Positions 8,080 through 18,600 of a DNA stretch of 64,000 nucleotides are shown here, one piece after another. Below the pieces are notes generated by a model, which was not told where the DNA came from, searched no databases, and was given only the letters and a program-made list of their open reading frames with translations. Position numbers and translations under genes: made by a program. Source of the stretch: Planctomycetota bacterium (lineage in GTDB: Bacteria > Planctomycetota > Phycisphaerae > Phycisphaerales > SM1A02); the NCBI GenBank assembly GCA_022560875.1, contig JADFSH010000001.1:1-64000 (forward strand). Direction: 5' to 3'. How positions within the stretch are numbered: the stretch's first letter is position 1; each line of letters starts with the position of its first letter.

Positions 8080-9098
8080 GTCGGAATTCCCCGCGGCGGC
8101 GGCTCGTCGAGACCGGCCTGCGCCCGGGTGCAGAAGATCGCATTGTCGTAGCGCAACATGACCACGCCGTCGCTCCACGTCTCGTCGGTCGCACCGCACG
8201 GCCGCCCCAGTGTTTCCTCGATCAACCACAGTGTAAATACGCCGCCCGCCTGGTGCGCGAGCGGATAGCCGCCGCCGAAACGTGGATTGAACTCGATCAC
8301 GTTCAACGCCCCGGTCGTATCGTCGGAGAAGATCTGAACATTGAAGACTCCTTGTGCCCCGGGCAGCGATGCGCAGACCCATCGCGCGAGTTTCTGGATC
8401 GGTTTCGAACGCACCGTCACGCCCTTGGTGATCTCCCCGCCTCGCGTCTCGATGCGGAGTCGCGGTACGGTGCAGCACACCCGACCGTCACGATTCACGA
8501 ACACGTCCACCGTGTACTCACGACCCGGCGCAATCGTCTGTACGATCATGTCGTCACGGCGCTCCGCCATCCGGACGTCCTCAGCCGTCTCCAGCCGCAT
8601 CACACCGATCGACGAACTGCCCCATCTTGGTTTCGCCAGCAGCGGCAGCGACCAGTCATCGGGATGATCCAGGACACCTTGCGGCGTCGTCTGTCGTGGC
8701 GTCGGGATGCCCTCCTCAACGAGCCACTTGTGCGTCCGCTCCTTGTCGCAACTGATGACGACCGTCTCTGGATCGGAAACGGTGACAAGCGTGCCGATCT
8801 CGGCGAACTGTTCTCGAGCCGCAGCGTAGAGTTCCAACTCCGTGTCAACCGTGGGCACGAGCAGGCGGACGTGGTGCGTGTGGCATATCTCGAGCATGTC
8901 CGGGATGAACGACGGCTCGCCGAACCTCGGGGCATAAACGGCGCGGTCCGCCTCCTGGAAGGCCGAGGATGAAGCCCGGAGATCGGCGGCGAGAATCTGC
9001 CCCTCGACGCCGAGTTCGGCCAGCGACGCGCGGAACAGGCGCATCAACGCGACGCGCCGGCCGGCCGAGGAGATCAGGATGTTGCACGACTCGCTCAC
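8076..9098 (-). CDS. ATP-grasp domain protein (CarB-like ligase)
   Basis: An ATP-grasp enzyme of about 340 residues related to the carbamoyl-phosphate-synthase large-chain fold, expected to activate a carboxylate with ATP and join it to an amine or thiol. The N-terminal domain begins ILISSAGRRVALM. The ATP-binding part includes LLAKPRWGSSSIGV and the metal-binding end VIEFNPRFGGGYPLA. GTG 9098 is chosen because GGAG lies 8 bases upstream and the family starts near this point; an ATG at 9143 would add 15 residues. It overlaps the HAD gene by 4 bases. Similar ATP-grasp proteins occur in polysaccharide and peptide-natural-product loci; substrate unknown. Confidence 0.82.
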   Translation of the reverse strand: MSESCNILISSAGRRVALMRLFRASLAELGVEGQILAADLRASSSAFQEADRAVYAPRFGEPSFIPDMLEICHTHHVRLLVPTVDTELELYAAAREQFAEIGTLVTVSDPETVVISCDKERTHKWLVEEGIPTPRQTTPQGVLDHPDDWSLPLLAKPRWGSSSIGVMRLETAEDVRMAERRDDMIVQTIAPGREYTVDVFVNRDGRVCCTVPRLRIETRGGEITKGVTVRSKPIQKLARWVCASLPGAQGVFNVQIFSDDTTGALNVIEFNPRFGGGYPLAHQAGGVFTLWLIEETLGRPCGATDETWSDGVVMLRYDNAIFCTRAQAGLDEPPPRGIPT

Positions 9099-9474
9099 GC
9101 TTATATCTCCGATAACACACCGCTTCAGCTGGCTGATCGGCAACCAGATTCGACCGAGTGCATCGACCCGATCTATTCACCTCTTGCATCGGTTGTTTGC
9201 GGCAGCGTAGCTTATCATATAGCCTGCATATTCGGTCGACATAAACGCCATCGGCGGGGTTCAGGCGGGGGCTCGGGCTCGCGGCGCGTGACGGGCATGA
9301 TAGTCGTCGGCTTGTGGCGGCCTACGATAAAGTCCGCCTCTGAGACGGCCCGAGGAGTCAAGACCGATAATCGTCAGTAATCCGGAGCAACCGATCATCG
9401 CGCGTACCGACAGCACCAACCAGGGACCAACGCTTGACTGGAATCGTCTGCTGCTTCCGTGGTGGGCGCTGACG
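9099..9474. other. Divergent spacer between ATP-grasp and GT87 genes
   Basis: Holds the 5' regions of two divergent genes. From 9331 on, the GT87 frame is already open with a plausible translation (TNQGPTLDWNRLLLPWWALT before TTG 9475) but no ATG or GTG, so part of it may be coding. No confident promoter was seen. Confidence 0.4.
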
Positions 9475-10833
9475 TTGTTGCTTGTCGTGGTGCTGTGCCT
9501 GCTTGCCGGCCGCGGGATGTGGCGGGCGTACACGAACAGCGTCGATCTCAAGATGATCTACGCATGCGCCTCGACGTGGCTGGAAGGCGGCGATCCATAC
9601 GACTCGCGCGTGATCCTCGATGCGTTCCACCGGCGCGGCGGAGATCCGGATCGGGAATTCGATCCCGATCGGTTCGTCTCGCTCTATCCCCCGGCCACAT
9701 ACGCCCTGATGTCACCACTTGCGTATGTTTCGTGGTCGGTTGCGCGGCCGCTCTGGTTGTTTCTGAATCTCGCACTGGTGGGCGCGACGCTGGTGGCCGC
9801 AGCGCGATTCCTGGGATGGAGGCGACCACAACGCCTCGCGCTGCTGATCGGGCTGGTGCTGCTGTTCGGCCCGCTTCAGACTTCGATTTCGCAGGGCCAG
9901 TTGACGGTGCTGTGCCTCGCGGCGGTGATGTGGTCGTTGTTGTGGTTGCGGGAGGGACAAATGGTGCTGCCGGGCCTGGCGCTGGGGCTGGCGGCGGCGC
10001 TCAAGCCGCAGACGGCGGGGCTGTTCGTGCTGATGCTTCCATTGCTCGGTCGCTGGCGGGCGTTTACGGTGGCCACCGCCGCCGGCCTGTTCGCGCTGGG
10101 CATCGGCGTGGCGCGTCTAGAGGCGCTGGGCCACAGCCACTGGCTGGCGCAACTGCTGGAGAACGTCACGCTGTACCAGCCGTGGGGAGAGCGCGGCGCG
10201 ATGCGCACCAACGACGGGTGGTACCTGGTGCTAGCTCTGCACACGCCGTTCTACAGTTTCATTTCGAACCCGGCCGTCGTGTCCTGCCTGGTGTATGTCG
10301 TGTGTGCATCGGCGCTGGTGGCGATCGCCGCCCGGGCTCGAATCCGACCGATCGCAGCGCTCGATCCCGCGGCGGCGCTGGTGGTGCCGGCGGCAATCGC
10401 AGCCCTGACCCTCCTTCCCATGTATCACCGGTTCTACGACGCGATCGTGCTGATCATCCCGCTGCTGTGGCTGCTGGCGCGGCTGAGCGCAGGTCTGCGT
10501 TCATGGAAGGAGATCGTGGTCGGGCTGGGGCTGCTGGTGTTTCTGCTGCCGAACTCCGTCGCGATGATCGGTGTTGCCGTGAATCCGCGCCTGCCGCAAT
10601 GGCTGACGGATCATCGCACGTGGGAATTCGTCGTCATGTCGCATCAGGTCTGGGCGGTGGTGGCGGTGCTGTTCGGTCTGCTGGCTGCGTTGTGGGAGCA
10701 GCCCCGCGCGGCGGCGGCGCAGCAAACGCCTCCGACGGGCGCAGGTACGCCAGCAGATGCAGCCGGTCGGGAAAAACAAGGCGGTACAGCGGGGGAAACA
10801 GACGTACCGCATCGTGCTGCTCAGCCACTTTGA
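9475..10833 (+). CDS. GT87/DUF2029 polyprenol-phosphate-sugar glycosyltransferase
   Basis: A polytopic membrane glycosyltransferase of the GT-C class with about ten membrane segments. Family hallmarks are the first-loop acidic cluster YTNSVDLKMIY with GGDPYDSR, and SLYPPATYALMSPLAY. GT87 members transfer mannose or arabinose from polyprenyl phosphates in glycolipid and arabinan synthesis. Coding character extends upstream of the TTG at 9475 to at least ~9415 without an ATG or GTG, so the true start is unsettled (a CTG, or a sequence error). The last ~50 residues, rich in Ala/Pro/Gly, overlap the convergent methyltransferase by 200 bases. Confidence 0.78.
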   Translation: MLLVVVLCLLAGRGMWRAYTNSVDLKMIYACASTWLEGGDPYDSRVILDAFHRRGGDPDREFDPDRFVSLYPPATYALMSPLAYVSWSVARPLWLFLNLALVGATLVAAARFLGWRRPQRLALLIGLVLLFGPLQTSISQGQLTVLCLAAVMWSLLWLREGQMVLPGLALGLAAALKPQTAGLFVLMLPLLGRWRAFTVATAAGLFALGIGVARLEALGHSHWLAQLLENVTLYQPWGERGAMRTNDGWYLVLALHTPFYSFISNPAVVSCLVYVVCASALVAIAARARIRPIAALDPAAALVVPAAIAALTLLPMYHRFYDAIVLIIPLLWLLARLSAGLRSWKEIVVGLGLLVFLLPNSVAMIGVAVNPRLPQWLTDHRTWEFVVMSHQVWAVVAVLFGLLAALWEQPRAAAAQQTPPTGAGTPADAAGREKQGGTAGETDVPHRAAQPL

Positions 10834-11356
10834 GCCCGCACTCGGTGAAGAGATCTCGCCATTGCCCGGGAGTGAGGTACTCGTAACGACACGGCACGCC
10901 GAAGATGCTGTTTCCGGCCCAGTCCATGAGGGCGATGAGACCGTGAGCGAACGGCCCGCGCAGGTGATGATCCTTCACGATCACCAGGCGCCGGGCCACC
11001 CGCCCCGCATCGCGCAGCAGGCGCGCCGGTTGGTCCGCATGGTGCAGAACGTCGGCCAGCAGGACGACGTCCACGGCACGATCCGGCAGGGGGATCGTCC
11101 GCCCGTCGTATGTTTCGACCTCGATCGGCGCGCCGGGGCGCGATTGAACCTCCAGCCCACGGATCTCCACGCCCTCAGGACAGCTCGAATCGGACAGAAC
11201 CGCCTGCGCGAGCGACCCCGCCCCGCACCCGACATCCAGCATCCGGTCGCCAGGCCGAAGGTGCGGGACGATCAGCGATGCCAGTGACCCGACGCGGTGC
11301 GCATGCACCGGCGCATGCAGGCGTTGCATCAGGCGGTTGAGCGGTGCGGGCGGCAT
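10634..11356 (-). CDS. Class I SAM-dependent methyltransferase
   Basis: A 240-residue methyltransferase with the SAM motif LDVGCGAGSLAQA near residue 40, an acidic strand-2 region, and the post-motif VDVVLLADVLHHADQP. ATG 11356 starts 32 bases after the UbiA gene stop, in the same direction, so the two are probably one operon. A longer open frame reaches 12268 but there it only shadows the UbiA gene. The normal fold ends at about FPDRLHLLAYL. The last ~40 residues are a Pro/Ala/Thr-rich tail overlapping the GT87 gene end to end, which suggests a lost stop codon. Substrate unknown, plausibly a lipid or glycolipid intermediate. Confidence 0.82.
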   Translation of the reverse strand: MPPAPLNRLMQRLHAPVHAHRVGSLASLIVPHLRPGDRMLDVGCGAGSLAQAVLSDSSCPEGVEIRGLEVQSRPGAPIEVETYDGRTIPLPDRAVDVVLLADVLHHADQPARLLRDAGRVARRLVIVKDHHLRGPFAHGLIALMDWAGNSIFGVPCRYEYLTPGQWRDLFTECGLKVAEQHDAVRLFPPLYRLVFPDRLHLLAYLRPSEAFAAPPPRGAAPTTQPADRTAPPPPPRPDAT

Positions 11357-11388
11357 GGTGGATTCTTGGCGCGTCCCGGGCGGGCCGT

Positions 11389-12354
11389 TCACCCTCCTGG
11401 GAACCATTGAACCACGCGGTCCGCCACCAGCGCCACCGCCACCACCACCGCGCCGATGATGTAGGACAGCCGGTCCGAGAGCACGTACAGCAGCGGATCC
11501 TCCCGCACCAGCCGGCGGTGCACCAGCAGCCAGAATCGGGAGATCCAGTACAACATGGCCGGGCAGATCAGCCATAACACCTGCGGCTGGGCGTAGAGTT
11601 CGGTCACCGCTTCCGAGTTGATGTACAGGGCCAGCACCAGGACCGCCAGGTAACCGCTGGCCACTCCCATTGTGCTCAGCAGTGTAAGATCCTCCACTAG
11701 GTACGCCCGCCCGGACGGCCGCGCCACCTCTATCTCCTCCATAATCACGAGTTCGCAGTACCGCTTGGCGAACGCGAGGCTGAGAAAAATGAACAGCGCG
11801 AACGCAAGCAGCCAAGCCGAAGGAATGATGTTCACGGCCATGCCGCCGGCGATGATGCGCAAGCAATACAGGCACGCCAGCCAGATGACGTCGAGCATCG
11901 CCTTGCGCTTCACCCAAAGCGAGTAGACCAGCGTGAGAATGACATATACACCGAGGGACCACACGAACAGCGGCGGTAGGAGTACCCACGACGCAACAAG
12001 TGCCCCGACGACCATGACGATCGCCGCCACGACGCCCACTCCCGGGTGCAGGACGCCGCTGGCGAACGGGCGGTGTTTCTTGGTCGGGTGAGCGCGATCG
12101 GCGCGGAGATCGAGCACGTCGTTGACAAGGTAGGTGCCCGAGGCGGTCACGCTGAAGCATGCGAACGCTAGCGCGAGGGTGATCCAGTGCGTCGGCTCGA
12201 TCCACTGCTGGCTCACCAGCACCGGTACGGCGATCAGCAGGTTCTTCGCCCACTGTCGAGGCCGGCAAGCGAACATGAAGGCCATAAGCGGCTTCGCAGT
12301 GCGGGAGGCCTCGGTATCGAGAGGGAGGCGTGATGTGTTGTCGGTGCCAGTCAT
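11389..12354 (-). CDS. UbiA-family prenyltransferase, decaprenyl-phosphate phosphoribosyltransferase-like
   Basis: A 321-residue integral membrane enzyme with about nine helices. It begins with the RPRQWAKNLLI block and carries the first Asp-rich motif as NDVLDLRADRAHPTKKHRP, which is the specific form of 5-phosphoribosyl-1-diphosphate:polyprenyl-phosphate transferase (Rv3806c type), rather than quinone- or heme-type UbiA. That enzyme makes polyprenyl-phosphoryl-5-phosphoribose, the first lipid precursor of D-arabinose. ATG 12354. Operonic with the downstream methyltransferase and close to GT87 and a HAD phosphatase, which could dephosphorylate the product. The prenyl chain length and final sugar are not known. 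Confidence 0.82.
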   Translation of the reverse strand: MTGTDNTSRLPLDTEASRTAKPLMAFMFACRPRQWAKNLLIAVPVLVSQQWIEPTHWITLALAFACFSVTASGTYLVNDVLDLRADRAHPTKKHRPFASGVLHPGVGVVAAIVMVVGALVASWVLLPPLFVWSLGVYVILTLVYSLWVKRKAMLDVIWLACLYCLRIIAGGMAVNIIPSAWLLAFALFIFLSLAFAKRYCELVIMEEIEVARPSGRAYLVEDLTLLSTMGVASGYLAVLVLALYINSEAVTELYAQPQVLWLICPAMLYWISRFWLLVHRRLVREDPLLYVLSDRLSYIIGAVVVAVALVADRVVQWFPGG

Positions 12355-12867
12355 GGTTAAAGTTGAACGGACGGGCGGGGGGAGTCTATCGCCTGACGGA
12401 TCGTCTCACGTGGCTCAAGAATGATTGGCCGGCATGAAGGGTGGCTTCGCATCGAACCTCGCGGGCGAGGCGGGACGTCGCCGCGACGAGAGATCGTGGG
12501 ATTCGGTGCTGCTTTATAAACTCGTCGTAGATTCACGTGTAGATCTCTTCCACGCTTGCGGCGATGGATCGTTTGCTCCCCTCAGGGGTAGCGGCGAATG
12601 AGGATGTTGTTGCGTGCGATGGCCACGCCCTACTCATCCTCGTCCATAAGAATGGCGATCACAACATTGATTATGCACAACCCTTGGACGGCAAGATCGG
12701 ATGGTCCGAGAACGTCCGCCTTCAGCGGCGTCCAGCGGTTAGATCGTAGCGCCCATCAGGACGTGGTGGCGATCATATCCCAGACCGCCATCGCCCCTAT
12801 CGTACGCCGGAGGCGTCCCAAGTTGGGGCATGCAGATCTTCACCTCAGCCTATCTCCAAACGAATGT
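12355..12867. other. Apparent non-coding gap of ~510 bases
   Basis: Between the UbiA start and the fcl stop. Short open frames here have no domain-like sequence, codon bias or ribosome site. No tRNA, repeat or terminator was recognised. It must contain the UbiA promoter at its left end. Confidence 0.4.
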
Positions 12868-13815
12868 TCATACCGATTGATGCTTTCCTTCCTCCCGCCA
12901 CCACTCGATCGTGCGGGTGAGGCCTTCCTCGAAGCCCATCTGAGCCTCCCAGCCGAATAGTTCCTTGGCGCGGGCGGTATCAAGACATCGGCGAGGCTGG
13001 CCGTCGGGTTTGGTCGCATCCCACCTGATTTCACCCTCAAATCCAGTCTTCAAGGCAATCAGTTCCACCAGCTCCTTGATCGTGATCTCCATACCGGTGC
13101 CAAGATTGACGGGGATGGGCTCAGACATTGACTCTGTGGCCCGCAGAATGCCCTCCGCCGCGTCATCCACGTAGAGAAACTCGCGGCTGACCATTCCCGT
13201 CCCCCAGCAGGTGATGTGATCGTCTCCTCGGTCGATCGCCGCCTCGCATTTTCGTATGAGGGCGGGGATGACGTGTGAGGTATGGAGGTCAAAGTTGTCG
13301 CCGGGGCCGTAGAGATTGACGGGGAGGACATAGGTGCCCTTGAGCCCGTATTGACGGTGATAGGCTTCGAGCATGACGAGAGCGGCTTTTTTAGCCACGC
13401 CGTACGGGGCATTGGTTTCCTCGGGATACCCATTCCAAAGGTTCTGCTCCTCGAAGGGGACCGGGCAGAACTTCGGATAGGCACAGATGGTCCCGACCTG
13501 GACGAATTGTTCGAGTCCTACTCGCCGGGCATGCTCGATGAGGTGTAGAGACATGGCCATATTGGCATAAAAAAAGCGTCCGGCATTGTCCATGTTCGCC
13601 CCGATCCCCCCCACTTCTGCGGCGAGATGGATCACCACCTCCGGCTTCATGTCGGCGTACAACCGACTGACGGCGGCCTCGGTGGTGAGGTCATAGTCAG
13701 CCCGGCGCGGCACGAGGATCTCCCGGCAGCCACGTTGCCGCAGCTTGTCACAGACCACGCGTCCGACGAAACCCGCTCCTCCGGTCACAAGAATTCTTTT
13801 TTTGCACAAATCCAT
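12868..13815 (-). CDS. fcl: GDP-L-fucose synthase
   Basis: A short-chain dehydrogenase/reductase (315 residues, normal for the family) that epimerises and reduces GDP-4-keto-6-deoxymannose to GDP-L-fucose with NADPH. Seen: nucleotide motif TGGAGFVGR, LAAEVGGIGANMD, the catalytic Tyr-Lys pair in YGVAKKA, and the GDP-site block LYGPGDNFD. ATG 13815 is preferred over a longer frame to 13878 because the family starts at this point and a GGAGAG lies upstream. It is divergent from gmd, which makes its substrate; the 156-base gap between them should hold both promoters. Confidence 0.93.
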   Translation of the reverse strand: MDLCKKRILVTGGAGFVGRVVCDKLRQRGCREILVPRRADYDLTTEAAVSRLYADMKPEVVIHLAAEVGGIGANMDNAGRFFYANMAMSLHLIEHARRVGLEQFVQVGTICAYPKFCPVPFEEQNLWNGYPEETNAPYGVAKKAALVMLEAYHRQYGLKGTYVLPVNLYGPGDNFDLHTSHVIPALIRKCEAAIDRGDDHITCWGTGMVSREFLYVDDAAEGILRATESMSEPIPVNLGTGMEITIKELVELIALKTGFEGEIRWDATKPDGQPRRCLDTARAKELFGWEAQMGFEEGLTRTIEWWREEGKHQSV

Positions 13816-13971
13816 GATGAGGTATTCTCTCCGTCGGTAACCATATCGCAAAGCGGTTGATTCGACATTCCGAATCACGCTCGATCCCGCACCGGATGAT
13901 GGCTCAGTAAGGATCAGCGGCGAATCGCACTTTCAGGTGATCGTTGCTACCTTGCGTGATTGGAGGAAATC

Positions 13972-15033
13972 ATGATCGCCAATGGTCGGAAAGCACTCAT
14001 CACCGGTATCACGGGCCAGGATGGCAGTTATCTCGCCGAACTTCTGCTGGGAAAAGGCTATCAGGTTCACGGCATTATTCGACGTTCGGCCAGCTTCAAT
14101 ACCCAGCGAATCGACCACATCTACCAGGATCCCCACGATGCCGGAGCACGACTGTTTCTCCATTACGGTGATCTCACGGATGCATTGACGCTTTCAGCAA
14201 TTCTCAACAAGGTTCACCCCGACGAAATCTACAACCTCGGTGCCCAGAGTCATGTCCGGGTGAGTTTCGATAATCCAATCTATACCGTTGACACCATCGC
14301 CATGGGCACGATCAAACTCCTGGAGGCGATTCGAGACTACCAGCAGCAGTCCGGTAAACAGGTTCGCTTTTATCAGGCGAGCAGTTCGGAGATGTTCGGC
14401 AAAGTGCAGGAAGTGCCGCAGACAGAAAGCACTCCGTTCTATCCCCGGTCGCCGTATGGCTGCGGCAAGGTCTTCGCACACTGGGCGACGATCAACTATC
14501 GCGAGGCGTATGACATGCACGCCAGCAGCGGGATTCTGTTCAACCACGAATCGCCCCGGCGCGGCGAGACTTTTGTCACCCGTAAGATCACCCGCGCTGC
14601 CGGTCGTATCAAGCTCGGACTACAAAAAAAGCTCTTCCTTGGCAACCTCGATGCCCAGCGCGACTGGGGTTTCGCAGGCGATTACGTCGAGGCGATGTGG
14701 CTCATGCTCCAGCAGGATGTGCCGGAGGAATATGTCATCGCCACCGGGAAAATGCTATCCGTTCGTGAATTTTGCGACCTTGCCTTCGCGTCGCTCGATC
14801 TTGACAGTAAGGATTTTGTTGAAATCGATTCCAAGTATTACCGCCCGACGGAAGTGGAGCAATTGCTCGGTGATGCCTCCAAGGCGAAGGAAAAGCTGGG
14901 ATGGGAGCCGAAAACCTCCGTTGAGGAACTCGCACGGATGATGGTTGAACACGATCTTGAACTTGCCGCCCGTGAGAAAACCCTGCGCGATGCGGGACAC
15001 GATCTGCCGGCGAACATCGGCCACGATCAATAG
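13972..15033 (+). CDS. gmd: GDP-mannose 4,6-dehydratase
   Basis: First committed step of GDP-L-fucose synthesis, 353 residues. Seen: [16 protein letters not shown] nucleotide site, SSSEMFGK with the catalytic Ser/Glu, Tyr-Lys in [10 protein letters not shown], and the family signature [16 protein letters not shown]. The usual proteobacterial SPYAVAK is here SPYGCGK, which keeps both catalytic residues. ATG 13972 sits 5 bases after GGAGG; a TTG 12 bases earlier is unlikely. Paired divergently with fcl. Confidence 0.95.
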   Translation: MIANGRKALITGITGQDGSYLAELLLGKGYQVHGIIRRSASFNTQRIDHIYQDPHDAGARLFLHYGDLTDALTLSAILNKVHPDEIYNLGAQSHVRVSFDNPIYTVDTIAMGTIKLLEAIRDYQQQSGKQVRFYQASSSEMFGKVQEVPQTESTPFYPRSPYGCGKVFAHWATINYREAYDMHASSGILFNHESPRRGETFVTRKITRAAGRIKLGLQKKLFLGNLDAQRDWGFAGDYVEAMWLMLQQDVPEEYVIATGKMLSVREFCDLAFASLDLDSKDFVEIDSKYYRPTEVEQLLGDASKAKEKLGWEPKTSVEELARMMVEHDLELAAREKTLRDAGHDLPANIGHDQ

Positions 15034-15090
15034 TAGTCGCGCAGTAGACTTACACTTTGGCCGGCAAGCCCGATCCCGATATTAGAAGTG

Positions 15091-15582
15091 TTACCCTTCG
15101 ACGCTGATCTTACCGCCGACAAGATTGCCGGTTAATGTCGCTTCGCCATTGGTGGTGGGCGGCACGGCGTCCGGGGTGTCGGTGAGACCGGTCGCGGCGA
15201 TATTTTCCTTGGCAAGCTTGTCGATCAGCATCTGCCAGGTTTCGCGCTCGAACTGTAGCAGTTCGAGCACCTCATCGATTTTCGCGGCATTCCTTTCGCT
15301 ATTAGCGAGCATGAGTCTGGTATAGAGGAAGGTGTAGAGTCCGGAGAGTCGCTGGCACAGTTCAGGATTCTGCTCCGGAACCAGGCTGTTGATAAGCTCC
15401 ATGATGATGCTCTGGCATTGGCTGATGCCGTTGTAAGCCTGCTCGTAGTTACCGGATACCAACCCGGCTTTTCCCTGCTCTGCGAACTTGATCGCCCCCT
15501 CAATGAGCAGCATACGCAGTTCCGCGGGATCGGCGGTCATAACCATGGTTTTCTGATACGCGTTGGAGGGTGGAGTAGTCAT
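15091..15582 (-). CDS. fliS: Flagellar export chaperone FliS
   Basis: Small helical chaperone that binds flagellin before secretion. Seen: N-terminal AYQKTMVMTADPAELRMLLIEGAI and the helical block ELCQRLSGLYTFLYTRLMLANS, both typical of FliS. It is 163 residues, longer than the usual ~130, with a Gly/Thr-rich tail. It follows fliD in the same direction with a 74-base gap, the standard fliD-fliS order, and is likely cotranscribed. Confidence 0.92.
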   Translation of the reverse strand: MTTPPSNAYQKTMVMTADPAELRMLLIEGAIKFAEQGKAGLVSGNYEQAYNGISQCQSIIMELINSLVPEQNPELCQRLSGLYTFLYTRLMLANSERNAAKIDEVLELLQFERETWQMLIDKLAKENIAATGLTDTPDAVPPTTNGEATLTGNLVGGKISVEG

Positions 15583-15656
15583 GCCGAAGCTTTATCGGCT
15601 GAGAATGGTATCGGCATCGGTTCTACCCCCGATTTCCACCAGGTTTTTTGAAGGGG

Positions 15657-18600
15657 TCACAGAGCGAGGGCGACATTACTTGTCAGCGAAAAGAGTGCGT
15701 TGTTCTGACCCTGTAGCCTCGCCAAGGCTAATTCCATGGCCAAAAATTGCGCTTGAAGCCTCGCACGACGGACCAGCAGCCGCTCATCGAGTTCTTCCAC
15801 TCGCGCTGTAAAATTGTCAATCCGAGCGGAGAATCCCTTGTCAGCTCGGGTCACGATACCGGTGATGGGATCTATAAACAGATCGAGCAGGTCGCTGAAG
15901 ATCGCCGCCAGACCTCGGGAGGTTGTCGTGGTCGAGGTTTCCGGGACGGTGACGCCCGGAGCAACTTCCCGTTCAGTCTCTGTCGTACTCTTGAGAGCCA
16001 GGAACAAGTTTTCGACGGCGACCCGGTCGTTGTCATACGCATCCTTGAATTTCTGCTGGTCGAATGTAAGTTGTCCGCCTGATCCGACCGTGATGCCTAC
16101 TTGGCTGGCAAACTGGAATTGCGTCGATACTGATTCAACTCGCCTGCCCAAGGTACTGAACATCAGGTTCCGCACTTGCGACGTGGTGGAATTACCGAGT
16201 AGGATACCCCGCTCTTCCGAATCGACATTGAAGAAGTCGAATTGATCGATGCGACCGATCACATCGTTAAAAGTAGAAACAAAATTGGATACGGCATCCA
16301 CCACCGCGTCGATATCGCGGGTCACATTCACTGTGACGGGGGCGCTTGACGTTTTGAGCAGGTCAAGCGTCAGGCCGGGAACGATGTCCTTGACGGTGTT
16401 GCTGGAGCTTGTGATGAGGAAGCCATCTTCGGGCTTGTCAGCTCCGAAAAAGATTTTTGCGTCAGCCCCTTTGACCAGCGTGGTAAATCCCAAATCCGCC
16501 CCCACTGTGTCAACCAGCAGTTCACCTCGCTGTCCGGCAATATCAGATGACAGGCTCAAGCGAAACGGGGCCGCAAGTGATCCGGTATTCAGGACTGTCG
16601 CATTCACCGGGATTTTGGCATCGGTGATTTTCTGTACCACGTCGTCCAGGGTGTCGGTGATGTCGAGGGTGACGGATCGCTCGTAGGAACCGTCGATCTT
16701 GGCATTGTCAATGGTGGCCGATTCGCCAAGAATGTTCAGGTCAGCGGCGGTCGTGCCCCCTGCCGCTTCAACCTTGATGGGGATGAAAGGTGAATCGGCG
16801 GGGAGATAGGTCGATTCGATGATTATACCGTCGCCATTGTCGTTGATGCGTGTGTTCACCTTGAGACCTTGGGCGGATGTGAGGGCGTTGATTTCCGTGA
16901 TGACATCGTAGAGGGTCACCGCATCGCTGCCGATATTGATGGTGGCGGATGCGCCGAGACCGTCCGTGATCTTGATGCTACCTGTTCCCACCCCGCGACC
17001 GTAATTCAATTCACTCAGTGCCGTACCCTCAGATACGTATTGCAGTTGCAGGTTGGTGCCGATGACTTCGTTCTTCGCCACCCCCCCCGCCACGGTGTCG
17101 ATGCCGAGGGAGTTGGCGGCATTTCCTGTCACGATTAAATTGCTGGTGCCACCTGATGTATCTGTGATCTTCAGCCCATTCCCGGTGGAATTGAGGCTGG
17201 CAGTGATAAGAACGGCAGGTCCGGCCGCCGCCGCCTGAGTGTTGATCGCGTCAATGATCTGGCTCATGGAGTCAAAGGTGTCGAGTGAGCCGACCGTGAC
17301 GCTGTTGCCATTACGATCCGTCAGCGTGATGCTGTCGCCCAGAACTGGACCTTGGGGTTGCGTATCGACGCCATCGATTATTTCGCCGCTCAGATTATCC
17401 AAATCACCGACGATGCCCAGTTCCGTGGCCACGCTTGCACCGTTGAGATCGGTAATCTGGAAGTTGCTCGCGCCGACGGAGAAATTCTCCGCCCGGAGGG
17501 ACTGGCCGTTGATGGACAGGGTGACGACGCCCCCGGTCGCGGTGTTGAAGGCGTCGATGAGATCCTGCACCGTGGTCAAGCCATCGACTTCGACGCTGTA
17601 AGTCAGGCCGTCGCGATCCTGAATGAAGATGTCGGGTGACGAAGCGTTGCCGTTGGTGGTTATGCCCGCGCCTTGGAGCAGATCGCTCAGGGCGGTTGTC
17701 CCGGCGAGGGTGACAGTTCCGGTCACGGTCAGGCCATTGCCGCCGTTGATATTTGCCACAAACACGGAGTCGAGTGCGGCAATAAGCCGGTCACCGTCCC
17801 GGGTCGTTCCGCCAGTACCCGGGGTGCTGATGCCCAGCTCGTGAACAGCGAAAGTATTTAAAGTTGATTCCAGAATCTGAAAGGTACCCCCGCCTCCCGT
17901 GTTATCGGTAATGAGAAGGCTCACGCCGTCGGAGCTGAGACTTGCCGTGACCTTTCCCAGATTCTCATCATCGTCATTGATTCGGTCAATGACATCCTGA
18001 ATTGTATGGGCCCGCGGTTCCTTGGCGAGATTGACGATCATGTTTCCTTCAAAGGTTTGGGACGTGTTGCCCTGCGACTCATCAAGTATGCCCAGATCCA
18101 CCGCGGTTTTCGTGCCATCGGGACCGGCCCCGAGAATCTCCAGTGCCGCTCCGCCGGCGTTGTGATTCTCCACCTGGAAATGATCGCCGTTGATGATATT
18201 GATGGTGATGTTGCCGCCGGTCTGGGTAGCAATCCTCCCTCGCATATCACCAACGGTTATCGCCCCGGTCAGATCCACGCTGAAATCAAGGGCTGGACTT
18301 TTGGCGATGAAACGTATGTCCGGATCAGTATCCTTGTCGTTAATGAAGATACCCTTGCCGTCGTTGAGATCGGCCAGCAGCGTGCTGTCAGTAATAGGTG
18401 CGTTGACTCGCCCGAGATCGACATTGATTGCCGGGGAGCCATCCTTCGGGTTGATCTTGAAGTCAGCCACATTGTCGAGAATGAGCACCCCATTGCCGTC
18501 ATTCAGCGACGAGAGGGGCGTGTTGAGACCGATGGTGTTGATGTTTGAGCCCTGAATCACGCCGTTTACGGTCACGTCAATATCGCCTGCTCCGCCATCG

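Noticed and set aside
10634-12268. One 544-residue minus-strand frame
   Set aside because: Its first 304 codons only shadow the real UbiA gene in another frame; the methyltransferase starts at 11356.
12598-12960. Possible small gene in the UbiA-fcl gap
   Set aside because: No recognisable domain, no ribosome site, and it overlaps the end of fcl.
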